DNA from: Clostridia bacterium
Lineage (GTDB): Bacteria > Bacillota > Clostridia > Oscillospirales > Acutalibacteraceae
DNA: 5,257 bases
Assembly (NCBI GenBank): GCA_900755895.1
Contig: CAAEIG010000007.1
Location: 1 to 5,257 of the forward strand
Direction: 5' to 3'
In this document: positions 1-5,257 of the stretch, in pieces
How the letters are laid out: every line of letters starts with the position of its first letter
Position numbering within the stretch: the stretch's first letter is position 1
Made by a program: the position numbers and the translations under genes
The notes under the pieces: generated by a model
Told to the model about the DNA's origin: nothing
Seen by the model: only the letters and a program-made list of their open reading frames with translations
Databases searched by the model: none

Positions 1-3000
1 CCCCCAGCCGCTGGGCGTAGCTGTATGCCGACATGATGGGGTCATCATCTGCCATGGATGGGAAATAGGTACACTCGCAGTCCAAATACTCCATGATGGC
101 CTGAGCCACCTCGGAAGGCTCCAGTGTGTCCTCGTCGAAGTCCTGTCCCTGCCAGTTAGCAAAGCGTTCTTCGATCACCTCTGCCATAGCCTGATAGTAG
201 TCCTCGTCAAAGGGGATGAACAGGTAGGCTTCATCTTGGAACTCATCGGAGTGATACCGCTCTGGGCCGAAGAAGCAGAGGGCGTTGTCGTCAACATCGG
301 CAGGATAGTAGGGACTGTCGCCCTCTCCATAGTAATAGCCCGCAAAGGCACGGCCTTGATGATTGAACAGCACAGAGAACAGACAGCCGTCCAGCTCATC
401 CCGGATAAACTCCCGCAGATCCACGCTGGCAGAATCAGCCTTGACCTTTTCTACGACCTCTCCGTACTCCGCAAGGAATTCTTCACCCATCAGGTCGTGC
501 TCCATGCACCAGCGCAGGTAGATGGCCATGTGGTTATAAGCATTGATGGGGTCAATAGGCAGTTCCTTTTCCTCGATGCTCTCGATGTGATAGGAAGCAT
601 CGTCCATCTCACCGTCAAAATCATCATTGGAAAGGGTGCCACGAGTGATAGCATCCTGGCGGGTGGGGTTTACTACAAAACTGATCCCCCTCATTTTGTT
701 CAGCAGAGCGTCTGTATCATGTTCCAGTTTATAGTCCAACTCGTCCTCATAAAGCGGAATGACCTGATAGAAGTTGACCTCCTCGCCGCCCGGCAGGGTG
801 CAGACCTCGCTGCCATCCTCCGTATCCTGGGGACCGATCAGGGTAGCAGTACACAGTTTGGTGTTGTCTGCAAATGGTTCCCGGTTCTCCACTGTATGAC
901 CATGCCCCAACCAGCTGTCACAGTTGATGGGCAGACGGGCCAAGGATTTCAGCAGGCGGATGGGCCAGTACCACTTTTCGTCTTTCATGGACTCCTGATC
1001 CAGCTTCCAGTCCGCAGGCAGCGCGATAGCCAGCTCCGCCCGCTCCAGCTTATATTCCACCAGCTCCTCCGGCACATTCATCCGGTGAGCGCCCATACCC
1101 ATGGTGACCAGGGTGCAATAGTCCCGCTCCTCAGTGGGCGGCACCATGCAGATGTCCACATGGATGTCTGGAGAAACCAGCTCGTGGAACACATTCTCGA
1201 CCTTGCCGAAATACTGCTGGATGTGTCCCTCGACGGCCTCCATCTCCTCCTCGGTGTAGACCTCGGGAACACCGGCTTCTTCATCCTCGGGCATTTCGCC
1301 GTCCGGGTCATCGCCGTCATCGTCAGGGTCACCGTCCGATGACTCCCAGGAGATTTTCAGCGTCATCTGCTCCTCCGGCAGACCGACGCCAGGGCTGCGG
1401 GTGATGGTGTGCTTATCATCTGCCGCAAAACCGATAGTTTCTCCATCGTGGAGTTCCACATCGTTCTCCAGCACATAGGACACAAGGCTGGCCAAAAAGT
1501 CCCGCAGGTCGCTCGGCTTGGCATCGGTGCCCAGCACCTCCATCTCGTCTTTGCCAAACACATCCATGCCGTAGGTGTAGCCATTCATGCCATTCTCGTT
1601 TCTCCACAGACCGAACCAGATCCAGTTGAAGATGGGTAGTTCGCCGTCCTGCATCATGTCGGCAAAGCCCTCATAGAACCGGGGTTCAAACACCACGCCG
1701 CTGGTGTAGATGCCGGTGGCATATTCCTGACGGCAGCAGGCGGCGACCACCTTGGTGTAGAGCTTGCCCTTTTCCAGCAGGTTTTCCTCCTTGCCCAGCA
1801 CCGCCACCATGATGTGGGCACAGTGCTCCTTGGCAACCTTGACGGCGTCCTCCCACATATAGTTGTTCTCGGCATTCAGTTCCGCTTCGCCGTTGGGGAT
1901 GGGATAGGTCGCCAGGCTGACGGCGGCGACCATGTCGCCCACTTCGAACACCAGCGCGTCATCGTCCTTCTCCTCGCTGGCATCGTATTCATCCACGGCG
2001 ATATCCCACTTTTCCTTCATGTCCCGGATGAACTGCTCTTTATCCCATTCTCCCTTGGACAGGAGGACAAATCCGGTGAAAACGCCTGTGTGGTCACTCT
2101 CATCCTCGGCCTCTGCCTCGGCCCGCTTTGCGATCTCTTTCTGGCACTCTTGAATCACCGCCGGGGCATCCTTGTCTTCGGGGTCCAGTTCTGCCCACCG
2201 CTGGGCGTAGGGGATAGCCTGTTCCTCCTGCCCATAGAGATACTGATAGCCGTAGGCCATCCGCATATTCCACTCCGCCTTGTCCTGGCCTTCCTCCCGG
2301 ACGGACTCCAGTACCTCAATGGCGCGGCGCAGGGCCTTGTCTCCCTTATAGTTAGGAGTACCCTCGTCGTGGTCCCCGATGATGGCGTAATTCTCCAGCG
2401 CCCGCGCCATGGCGTAGGCAATGCGATAGTTCCGCCAGTCCTCCGGGATGGCGTTGAGGGCCTGGATGCAGCGGGTGTACTCGTCCTCGTCGTTCCACTG
2501 CTCCAGCTGCTGGAAGTATTCTTCTTCGTTCTGCGGGGTGTAAGGGATATAATCCATGCCCGCCAGCGTCTCGTCCAGCTCGGGGGCCTGATCCTCATCG
2601 TCCGGTTCCTCCTCGGACGGTGTTTTTAGGTTCACTGTGCCCGCCTCCCGGCGGAAGGTGTGGAAACTGGCCCAGGGGATATCGCTGTCCTCAAAGAAAT
2701 TTTTGGCCATCTGGAGCGCCGTCTGGATGTCCCAGGCGATGAAATCCACATAGCCGCAGTAGAGGCCGGTGGCTCCTCCAGTGAGAGTGAGTACCTCCGG
2801 ACCGTCGCCGGTGGTGAACAATTCCTCCAGCTTATCCCGGAAGTCGAAGATCTTCTGGGTTCCTTCTTTCTCCCGCAGGGTATCCAGAGGGTAGCAGAAG
2901 AAGCCCGCCACCGCGCCGTCAGCATGGAGATCGTCCATGAAGTCATTGTCGGCATTCAGGTAGCCGTTGATGAGCGGCACACAGCAGGTGGAACCGGCCA

Positions 3001-4951
3001 TTACATCCAGCCGCCAGTCAGCGTCGGGGTCTTCATTGGGTTTCATTTCGTAGCCAAGATAGCTCTCCAGATAGGCTTCTGGATCGGTAGAGAGTTCCAG
3101 ACCCCGCTCCTTCAGAGCGTCGGGAAGCTGGGACATAAGAATGGACGGCTCCGCCCTGGGTTCCTCCAGCACATCAAAGCTGTCTATGTATCTCATGTGG
3201 GGAATCTCGCCCAGCACTTGGTCGGTGAGGGTGGTGAGCATCCACCAGACCCGGCCTTCCGCCTCCCGGAGCATGGGCAGCAGCTTTTCACAGTAGGCGG
3301 AGAGGGCGAAGCTGTTTTCGCCCTGCTCCTCCAGCCAGATCTGCACATCATCCCCGGAGATGTCCCATCCATCCTCGGTACGCAGACCGATGTTCTGGAG
3401 GGGCTGACGGCCCACAAGGATGTTCCAGTGCTCCAGCACCTCCTTGGGGGCGTGTTTCTGGAAGTAGACCAGCTCAAACAGCTTGACCTTATCACCCTCC
3501 GGGGTGAGGATCAGCTCGTACTTCTCGCCGTTGAAGCCCATCTCGAAGGAGATTTCATCAAAGGCCAGATTCAGGGTTTCCTCCATTTGGGCCACGAGTT
3601 CTGCACCGCGGGTGTGATCCTTGTCGTCATCCATCATCTGGCGCAATTCTGCTTCCATCTCGGCAAAGGTTTCCCACCAGTTCTCTGTCCGATCCCGGAA
3701 GCACTCCCAGAACTGCGGCAGAGAAATACCCTGCTTGCACCGGTCGATAAACTCTTTGGTGTCATCGTCACCAGGGCGGACTTCCAATGCCTTTTCAAAA
3801 TATCGCAGAGCCCGGCCCTCCTGATCCAGATAAAAGTAGGAGTAACCCATGCGGAAGTTCCAGTAATAATCGTCCTCGAAGTATTCCTCATGGGGCTTTA
3901 GCAGAGCGAGGGCCTTTTTGAGCATTTCTTTGCAAGTTGGCTTATGTGGGTCTGCCAGATTGTTATAGGCACGGGCTAACTCACTGTCCATCTCAGGGGT
4001 ACGCTCCTCGGCGGGGATGGCCTCCAGCGCATCAATAATTTTATGTTGTTTGCTCTCCTCATGCCACTTCTGGCACTGCTTCAAAATGTCCATATCAGGG
4101 TCCTCCTCGTCCTCATCCGGTTTCCAGTCTTTGATCTGCTGGAACACACCGTTCTCATCCCGCTCAAAGGCGCAGGGGGCGGGGGTGTTCAGCAGAGAAA
4201 TGATGTCGGGATCGTCGTTGCAAATTGTGTTCAGCTTGTAAATCCCGGCATTGTTGGGGTCGTCCATGTACGCCTCGCTCTCGTCACCGGCGGTAAAGCG
4301 CCAGCCGCTGTCCCAGCCGCCGTCCGGATTCTCCCGGTAGCAGTAGCCAACCTTGTAGCCCTCCATCGTAATGCGGTTGGTGGCGATACAGCCATCGGCG
4401 CCCTCCCAGTCGGGGAGCAGATTCTTCATGTCCTCTGCCTTTACATAGTAGTCCCGGTTGCGGCCAGCGGCCTCGTACAGCTCCTTCCGCAGCGCCTCCA
4501 CATCCCGAGCCATCTCCTGGATCTCCTCGTTATCCATCATCTCGCTGAGGTCGTATTCCAGCGGGGCATGGACAAAGTCCGCCAGGGCCTTGTTCATGGC
4601 GTCATGCTCCTCTGGCGTAGCAGTGATGCGGATACGGCGGATGGGGGTGTTGTACTCGTCCAGATCCTGAAGGTTTACACTGCCACTGACGCTGCACTCC
4701 AGCAGGATGGCGGCCAGGTCGGTGACCACATCAATGGCGAAGTGAAAGTCCATCTCCACACCATCGGAATGTGTAAACTCCAGGTACTCCACGGTTTGGC
4801 GAAAGTCCCAGTTCTGCTTGTCCAGACCGATCTTGGAGAAAATCTCGCTGAGGGGGATCTCCTCCTTTTTCTGATCCTCTAAAAATGCCACAAGGTTCAG
4901 GCTGTCATCCGAGCCGCCAATAAAATTGCCCCAGTATTTTTTGATATACAT
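1..4951 (-). CDS. Giant multidomain protein with Imm33/DUF2185-, TPR-, DUF4261-, SUFU- and DUF7832-like domains; probable polyimmunity protein (3' end outside window)
   Basis: I translated this frame from the ATG at 4951 (MYIKKYWGNFIGG...) to the left edge and met no stop: 1650 codons plus one base. The start is chosen because AGGAGG lies 8 bases upstream and the preceding gene stops 3 bases before it. Domain order by residue: unnamed 1-130, Imm33/DUF2185-like 188-276, TPR-type 296-408, DUF695-like 413-595, unnamed GGATG domain 596-775, second TPR-type block 819-940, DUF4261-like 956-1201, SUFU 1236-1432, DUF7832-like 1449-1600, unassigned tail. Acidic linkers lie near 277-288, 776-795 and 1203-1226. 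There is no signal peptide or membrane segment, so a cytoplasmic protein is expected. SUFU and Imm33 families are known immunity proteins of polymorphic toxin systems; a role as a multi-toxin antidote is inferred. The single long frame is very certain, the function is not. It is far longer than ordinary immunity proteins (usually 100-250 residues). Confidence 0.93.
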   Translation of the reverse strand, partial: MYIKKYWGNFIGGSDDSLNLVAFLEDQKKEEIPLSEIFSKIGLDKQNWDFRQTVEYLEFTHSDGVEMDFHFAIDVVTDLAAILLECSVSGSVNLQDLDEYNTPIRRIRITATPEEHDAMNKALADFVHAPLEYDLSEMMDNEEIQEMARDVEALRKELYEAAGRNRDYYVKAEDMKNLLPDWEGADGCIATNRITMEGYKVGYCYRENPDGGWDSGWRFTAGDESEAYMDDPNNAGIYKLNTICNDDPDIISLLNTPAPCAFERDENGVFQQIKDWKPDEDEEDPDMDILKQCQKWHEESKQHKIIDALEAIPAEERTPEMDSELARAYNNLADPHKPTCKEMLKKALALLKPHEEYFEDDYYWNFRMGYSYFYLDQEGRALRYFEKALEVRPGDDDTKEFIDRCKQGISLPQFWECFRDRTENWWETFAEMEAELRQMMDDDKDHTRGAELVAQMEETLNLAFDEISFEMGFNGEKYELILTPEGDKVKLFELVYFQKHAPKEVLEHWNILVGRQPLQNIGLRTEDGWDISGDDVQIWLEEQGENSFALSAYCEKLLPMLREAEGRVWWMLTTLTDQVLGEIPHMRYIDSFDVLEEPRAEPSILMSQLPDALKERGLELSTDPEAYLESYLGYEMKPNEDPDADWRLDVMAGSTCCVPLINGYLNADNDFMDDLHADGAVAGFFCYPLDTLREKEGTQKIFDFRDKLEELFTTGDGPEVLTLTGGATGLYCGYVDFIAWDIQTALQMAKNFFEDSDIPWASFHTFRREAGTVNLKTPSEEEPDDEDQAPELDETLAGMDYIPYTPQNEEEYFQQLEQWNDEDEYTRCIQALNAIPEDWRNYRIAYAMARALENYAIIGDHDEGTPNYKGDKALRRAIEVLESVREEGQDKAEWNMRMAYGYQYLYGQEEQAIPYAQRWAELDPEDKDAPAVIQECQKEIAKRAEAEAEDESDHTGVFTGFVLLSKGEWDKEQFIRDMKEKWDIAVDEYDASEEKDDDALVFEVGDMVAAVSLATYPIPNGEAELNAENNYMWEDAVKVAKEHCAHIMVAVLGKEENLLEKGKLYTKVVAACCRQEYATGIYTSGVVFEPRFYEGFADMMQDGELPIFNWIWFGLWRNENGMNGYTYGMDVFGKDEMEVLGTDAKPSDLRDFLASLVSYVLENDVELHDGETIGFAADDKHTITRSPGVGLPEEQMTLKISWESSDGDPDDDGDDPDGEMPEDEEAGVPEVYTEEEMEAVEGHIQQYFGKVENVFHELVSPDIHVDICMVPPTEERDYCTLVTMGMGAHRMNVPEELVEYKLERAELAIALPADWKLDQESMKDEKWYWPIRLLKSLARLPINCDSWLGHGHTVENREPFADNTKLCTATLIGPQDTEDGSEVCTLPGGEEVNFYQVIPLYEDELDYKLEHDTDALLNKMRGISFVVNPTRQDAITRGTLSNDDFDGEMDDASYHIESIEEKELPIDPINAYNHMAIYLRWCMEHDLMGEEFLAEYGEVVEKVKADSASVDLREFIRDELDGCLFSVLFNHQGRAFAGYYYGEGDSPYYPADVDDNALCFFGPERYHSDEFQDEAYLFIPFDEDYYQAMAEVIEERFANWQGQDFDEDTLEPSEVAQAIMEYLDCECTYFPSMADDDPIMSAYSYAQRLG
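152..607 (-). other. DUF7832-like domain (residues 1449-1600)
   Basis: The segment starts MDDASYHIESIEEKELPIDP and continues INAYNHMAIYLRWCMEHDLM, LREFIRDELDGCLFSVLFN and an aspartate- and tyrosine-rich stretch, ending YQAMAEVIEERFANW. The pattern 'DDA-x-x-H', then 'A-x-x-H-M-x-x-Y-L-x-W-x-x-x-x-x-L', then 'R-x-F-x-x-x-x-LDG' resembles the family I recall as DUF7832, which often occurs in small stand-alone proteins near other immunity-type genes. The family number is from memory and may be wrong; the domain boundaries are approximate. About 50 further residues, ending at the left edge, are unassigned. Confidence 0.5.
656..1246 (-). other. Suppressor-of-fused (SUFU) family domain (residues 1236-1432)
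   Basis: The domain begins near EMEAVEGHIQQYFGKVENVF, followed by IHVDICMVPPTEERDYCTLV, TMGMGAHRMNVPEEL, ERAELAIALPADWKLD, WYWPIRLLKSLARLPINCDS, WLGHGHTVENREPFADNT and a final DALLNKMRGISFVVNPTR. The 'TLVT-x-GM', 'raEL-x-I-x-LP-x-DW', 'WPI-x-LLK-x-LARLP' and 'WLG-x-GHT' motifs are the hallmarks of the bacterial SUFU family. Bacterial SUFU domains are known as immunity proteins in polymorphic toxin systems and are distant relatives of the animal Hedgehog-pathway protein. It appears complete and well preserved. Confidence 0.85.
1349..2086 (-). other. DUF4261-like domain (residues 956-1201)
   Basis: The domain begins VFTGFVLLSKGEWDKEQFI, with a following DALVFEVGDMVAAVSLATYP and IPNGEAELNAENNYMWEDAV, then HCAHIMVAVLG, KVVAACCRQEYATGIYTSG, FNWIWFGLWRNENGMNGYT and a terminal strand MTLKIS. 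This sequence of motifs (GDM-x-x-A-x-S-L-x-x-x-PIP, then the helix containing W-E-x-A, then H-I-x-V-x-VLG, then Y-T-x-G-x-x-x-x-P-x-x-Y and the 'GY-TYGM' loop) is what I remember of DUF4261. The molecular role of DUF4261 is not established. At about 245 residues it appears complete. Confidence 0.75.
2132..2497 (-). repeat. TPR-type helical block, copy 2 (residues 819-940)
   Basis: The second copy begins at Trp819 (QWNDEDEYTRCIQALNAIPE), continues with YAMARALENYAIIGDHDEG, and has the diagnostic helix pair WNMRMAYGYQYLYGQEEQAI plus YAQRWAELDPEDKD, closing at IQECQKEIAK. Against copy 1 the Trp-Asn-x-Arg-Met-x-Tyr-x-Tyr-x-Tyr-Leu core is kept, as are the upstream I-x-AL-x-AIP and ARA motifs. The copies have diverged enough that the DNA no longer looks like a direct repeat. 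As with copy 1, an acidic linker precedes it and globular domains follow. Confidence 0.75.
2627..3166 (-). other. Unnamed domain with GGATG motif (residues 596-775)
   Basis: The segment lies between the DUF695-like domain and the second acidic linker. Visible motifs are DWRLDVMAGSTCCVPLINGYL, then LHADGAVAGFFCYPLD, then TGGATGLYCGYVDFIAWD (residues 724-741), and a closing WASFHTFRREAGTVNL. The glycine-rich turns, buried aromatic strands and a final basic FHxFRR look like a conserved fold rather than a linker. It could be the C-terminal half of the preceding domain. I recognise no named family and no catalytic triad. Confidence 0.5.
3167..3715 (-). other. DUF695-like domain opening with FWECF (residues 413-595)
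   Basis: The segment starts QFWECFRDRTENWWETF, runs through an amphipathic helix and strands around LAFDEISFEMGFNGEKYELILTP (quoted in parts), then PKEVLEHWNILVGRQPLQN, and ends with TDQVLGEIPHMRYIDSFDV. The layout (Phe-Trp opening helix, 'F-E-x-G-x-NG-x-x-x-L-I-L' strands, 'HW-x-I-x-x-x-R-x-P', late 'LGE') matches my recollection of small bacterial proteins of the DUF695-like type that begin FW-x-WF. The assignment is by pattern only and could be a related unnamed family. Confidence 0.45.
3728..4066 (-). repeat. TPR-type helical block, copy 1 (residues 296-408)
   Basis: This block runs from Trp296 (KWHEESKQHKIIDALEAIP) to about RCKQ at 408. It contains a standard TPR-like helix pair around WNFRMGYSYFYLDQEGRALR and YFEKALEVRPGDDD. 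TPR blocks usually act as protein-binding scaffolds or spacers. It is homologous to residues 819-940 of the same protein: both share W-x(2)-E, I-x-AL-x-AIP, ARA-x(2)-N, then WN-x-RM-x-Y-x-Y-x-YL and a closing helix. Confidence 0.75.
4124..4390 (-). other. Imm33/DUF2185-like domain (residues 188-276)
   Basis: The segment starts at Cys188 (CIATNRITMEGYKVGYCYRE) and continues with DSGWRFTAGDESEAYMDD, GIYKLNTICNDDPDIISLL and AFERDENGVFQQ. This order (a 'G-x-K-V-G-Y-x-Y-R-E' strand, 'DSGWRF-x-x-GDESE-x-Y', 'Y-x-LNTICN-x-DPDI' and 'AFERDE') is how I remember the DUF2185 family, which has been renamed Imm33 as a predicted immunity protein of polymorphic toxin systems. Its length of about 90 residues fits a complete domain. 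An acidic linker (KPDEDEEDPDMD) follows directly. Confidence 0.8.
4562..4951 (-). other. Unnamed N-terminal domain of the giant protein (residues 1-130)
   Basis: Residues 1-130 form a compact-looking alpha/beta segment: an opening MYIKKYWGNFIGGSDDSL, a stretch DFRQTVEYLEFTHSDGVEMDF, a hydrophobic helix around AIDVVTDLAAILLEC, and an ending RRIRITATPEEHDAMNKAL. The pattern of hydrophobic strands and one buried helix suggests a true folded domain rather than a linker. I cannot assign it to a named family. A charged helical stretch (about 131-187) joins it to the Imm33-like domain. Confidence 0.55.
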
Positions 4952-4954
4952 CTG

Positions 4955-5257
4955 TCACGCCTCCTGTTCTGAATCCAGTCGATCAATGAGCTGATTCAAG
5001 TGTTCCAACCACGCAGGAGCGATCTCACCGCTATCCTCGTTCTTCCAAAGATCCATAATCTCACGGATGCCGTCCTCGTCCGGCACCTCGTTTTTGATGT
5101 CGGTGAGCTGCCGCAGCAGGAAGGCAATGGCTTCTTTGGATGCTGTGAAACCGGTGATTTTATCCCATATAGCTTCTTCATGATCGTAGTCCAGCTTGCC
5201 GTTATCCTTCCATTGGAAATACAGCTCCGCCAGAGCCATCGCAGTATTGTCAAAGAG
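4955..5257 (-). CDS. C-terminal part of an unrecognised hypothetical protein (5' end outside window)
   Basis: The frame is open from the right edge of the window to a TGA at 4957-4955, giving 100 visible residues that begin LFDNTAMALAELYFQW and end LIDRLDSEQEA. An ATG at 5239 lies in frame, but no ribosome binding site precedes it and the frame stays open upstream, so the true start is probably outside. The visible part is hydrophilic, acidic and apparently mostly helical, with no membrane segment, signal or recognisable catalytic motif. I do not recognise the family. Its last codons carry the AGGAGG used by the next gene, and only 3 bases separate its stop from that gene's ATG, so the two are very likely co-transcribed and translationally coupled. 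Because its partner looks like a multi-domain immunity protein, it may be another immunity-type or accessory protein, but that rests on position alone. Confidence 0.85.
   Translation of the reverse strand, partial: LFDNTAMALAELYFQWKDNGKLDYDHEEAIWDKITGFTASKEAIAFLLRQLTDIKNEVPDEDGIREIMDLWKNEDSGEIAPAWLEHLNQLIDRLDSEQEA
4960..4965 (-). promoter_or_regulatory. Shine-Dalgarno AGGAGG of the giant gene
   Basis: A perfect AGGAGG sits 8 bases upstream of the ATG at 4951 and overlaps the last sense codons (CAG GAG GCG) of the upstream gene. It fixes the start of the giant gene and implies that ribosomes ending the first gene can start on the second. There is no room for a separate promoter between the two. 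Confidence 0.85.

Noticed and set aside
1236..1246. Internal GAGGAGGAG followed by ATG, resembling a ribosome binding site before the SUFU domain
   Set aside because: The purine run is simply consecutive Glu codons directly abutting the Met codon, with no proper spacing; similar runs occur throughout this Glu-rich gene.
236..1342. Long plus-strand open frame (368 codons)
   Set aside because: It is in exact codon register with the giant minus-strand gene and exists because that gene rarely uses TTA, CTA and TCA codons. Its translation has no domain pattern, and the sense strand here encodes clear SUFU and DUF7832-like motifs.
1814..2629. Plus-strand open frame (271 codons)
   Set aside because: Same codon-register antisense shadow, opposite the DUF4261-like domain and second TPR block.
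2155..2955. Minus-strand frames of 147 and 107 codons (2155-2598, 2632-2955)
   Set aside because: They lie in a different frame inside the giant gene, are rich in Arg, Ser and Thr as expected from out-of-frame reading of G+C-rich DNA, and have no domain signal.
2660..3901. Plus-strand open frame (413 codons), the longest closed frame in the window
   Set aside because: Also a codon-register shadow of the giant gene; low-information hydrophobic translation without recognisable motifs.
4043..4882. Plus-strand open frame (279 codons), rich in Val and Leu, membrane-like
   Set aside because: Apparent hydrophobicity comes from reading acidic codons (GAC, GAG) in reverse as Val and Leu; the sense strand carries the Imm33-like domain.

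Overview
The window is almost wholly coding, and all of the supportable coding is on the minus strand. Reading from right to left it holds the last 100 codons of an unrecognised gene (4955-5257, start beyond the right edge). After a 3-base gap comes a giant open reading frame that starts at 4951 and runs without a stop through the left edge of the window: 1650 codons seen, 3' end not seen. No RNA gene, mobile element, CRISPR array, promoter or terminator was found, and no gene-free stretch exceeds a few bases.

The giant protein is a chain of small cytoplasmic domains joined by acidic linkers. In order (residues): an unnamed N-terminal domain (1-130), a helical linker, an Imm33/DUF2185-like domain (188-276), acidic linker, a TPR-type block (296-408), a domain opening with Phe-Trp that looks DUF695-like (413-595), an unnamed domain with a GGATG motif (596-775), acidic linker, a second copy of the TPR-type block (819-940), a DUF4261-like domain (956-1201), acidic linker, a bacterial Suppressor-of-fused (SUFU) domain (1236-1432), a DUF7832-like domain (1449-1600), then an unassigned tail running off the edge. 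No signal peptide or membrane segment is visible.

Imm33/DUF2185 and SUFU are families known as immunity proteins against polymorphic toxins. Several such domains in one chain suggest a 'polyimmunity' protein that might neutralise several toxins delivered by neighbouring bacteria. That role is inference; no toxin gene lies in the window. The repeated layout (acidic linker, TPR block, then globular domains) suggests growth by duplication and fusion of shorter TPR-led genes.

The moderately high G+C, the strong AGGAGG ribosome binding site and the style of the proteins suggest a gut Clostridia (Oscillospiraceae/Ruminococcaceae-like Bacillota). This is an impression, not a measured assignment. 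The long open frames on the plus strand are codon-for-codon antisense shadows of the giant gene and are not annotated.
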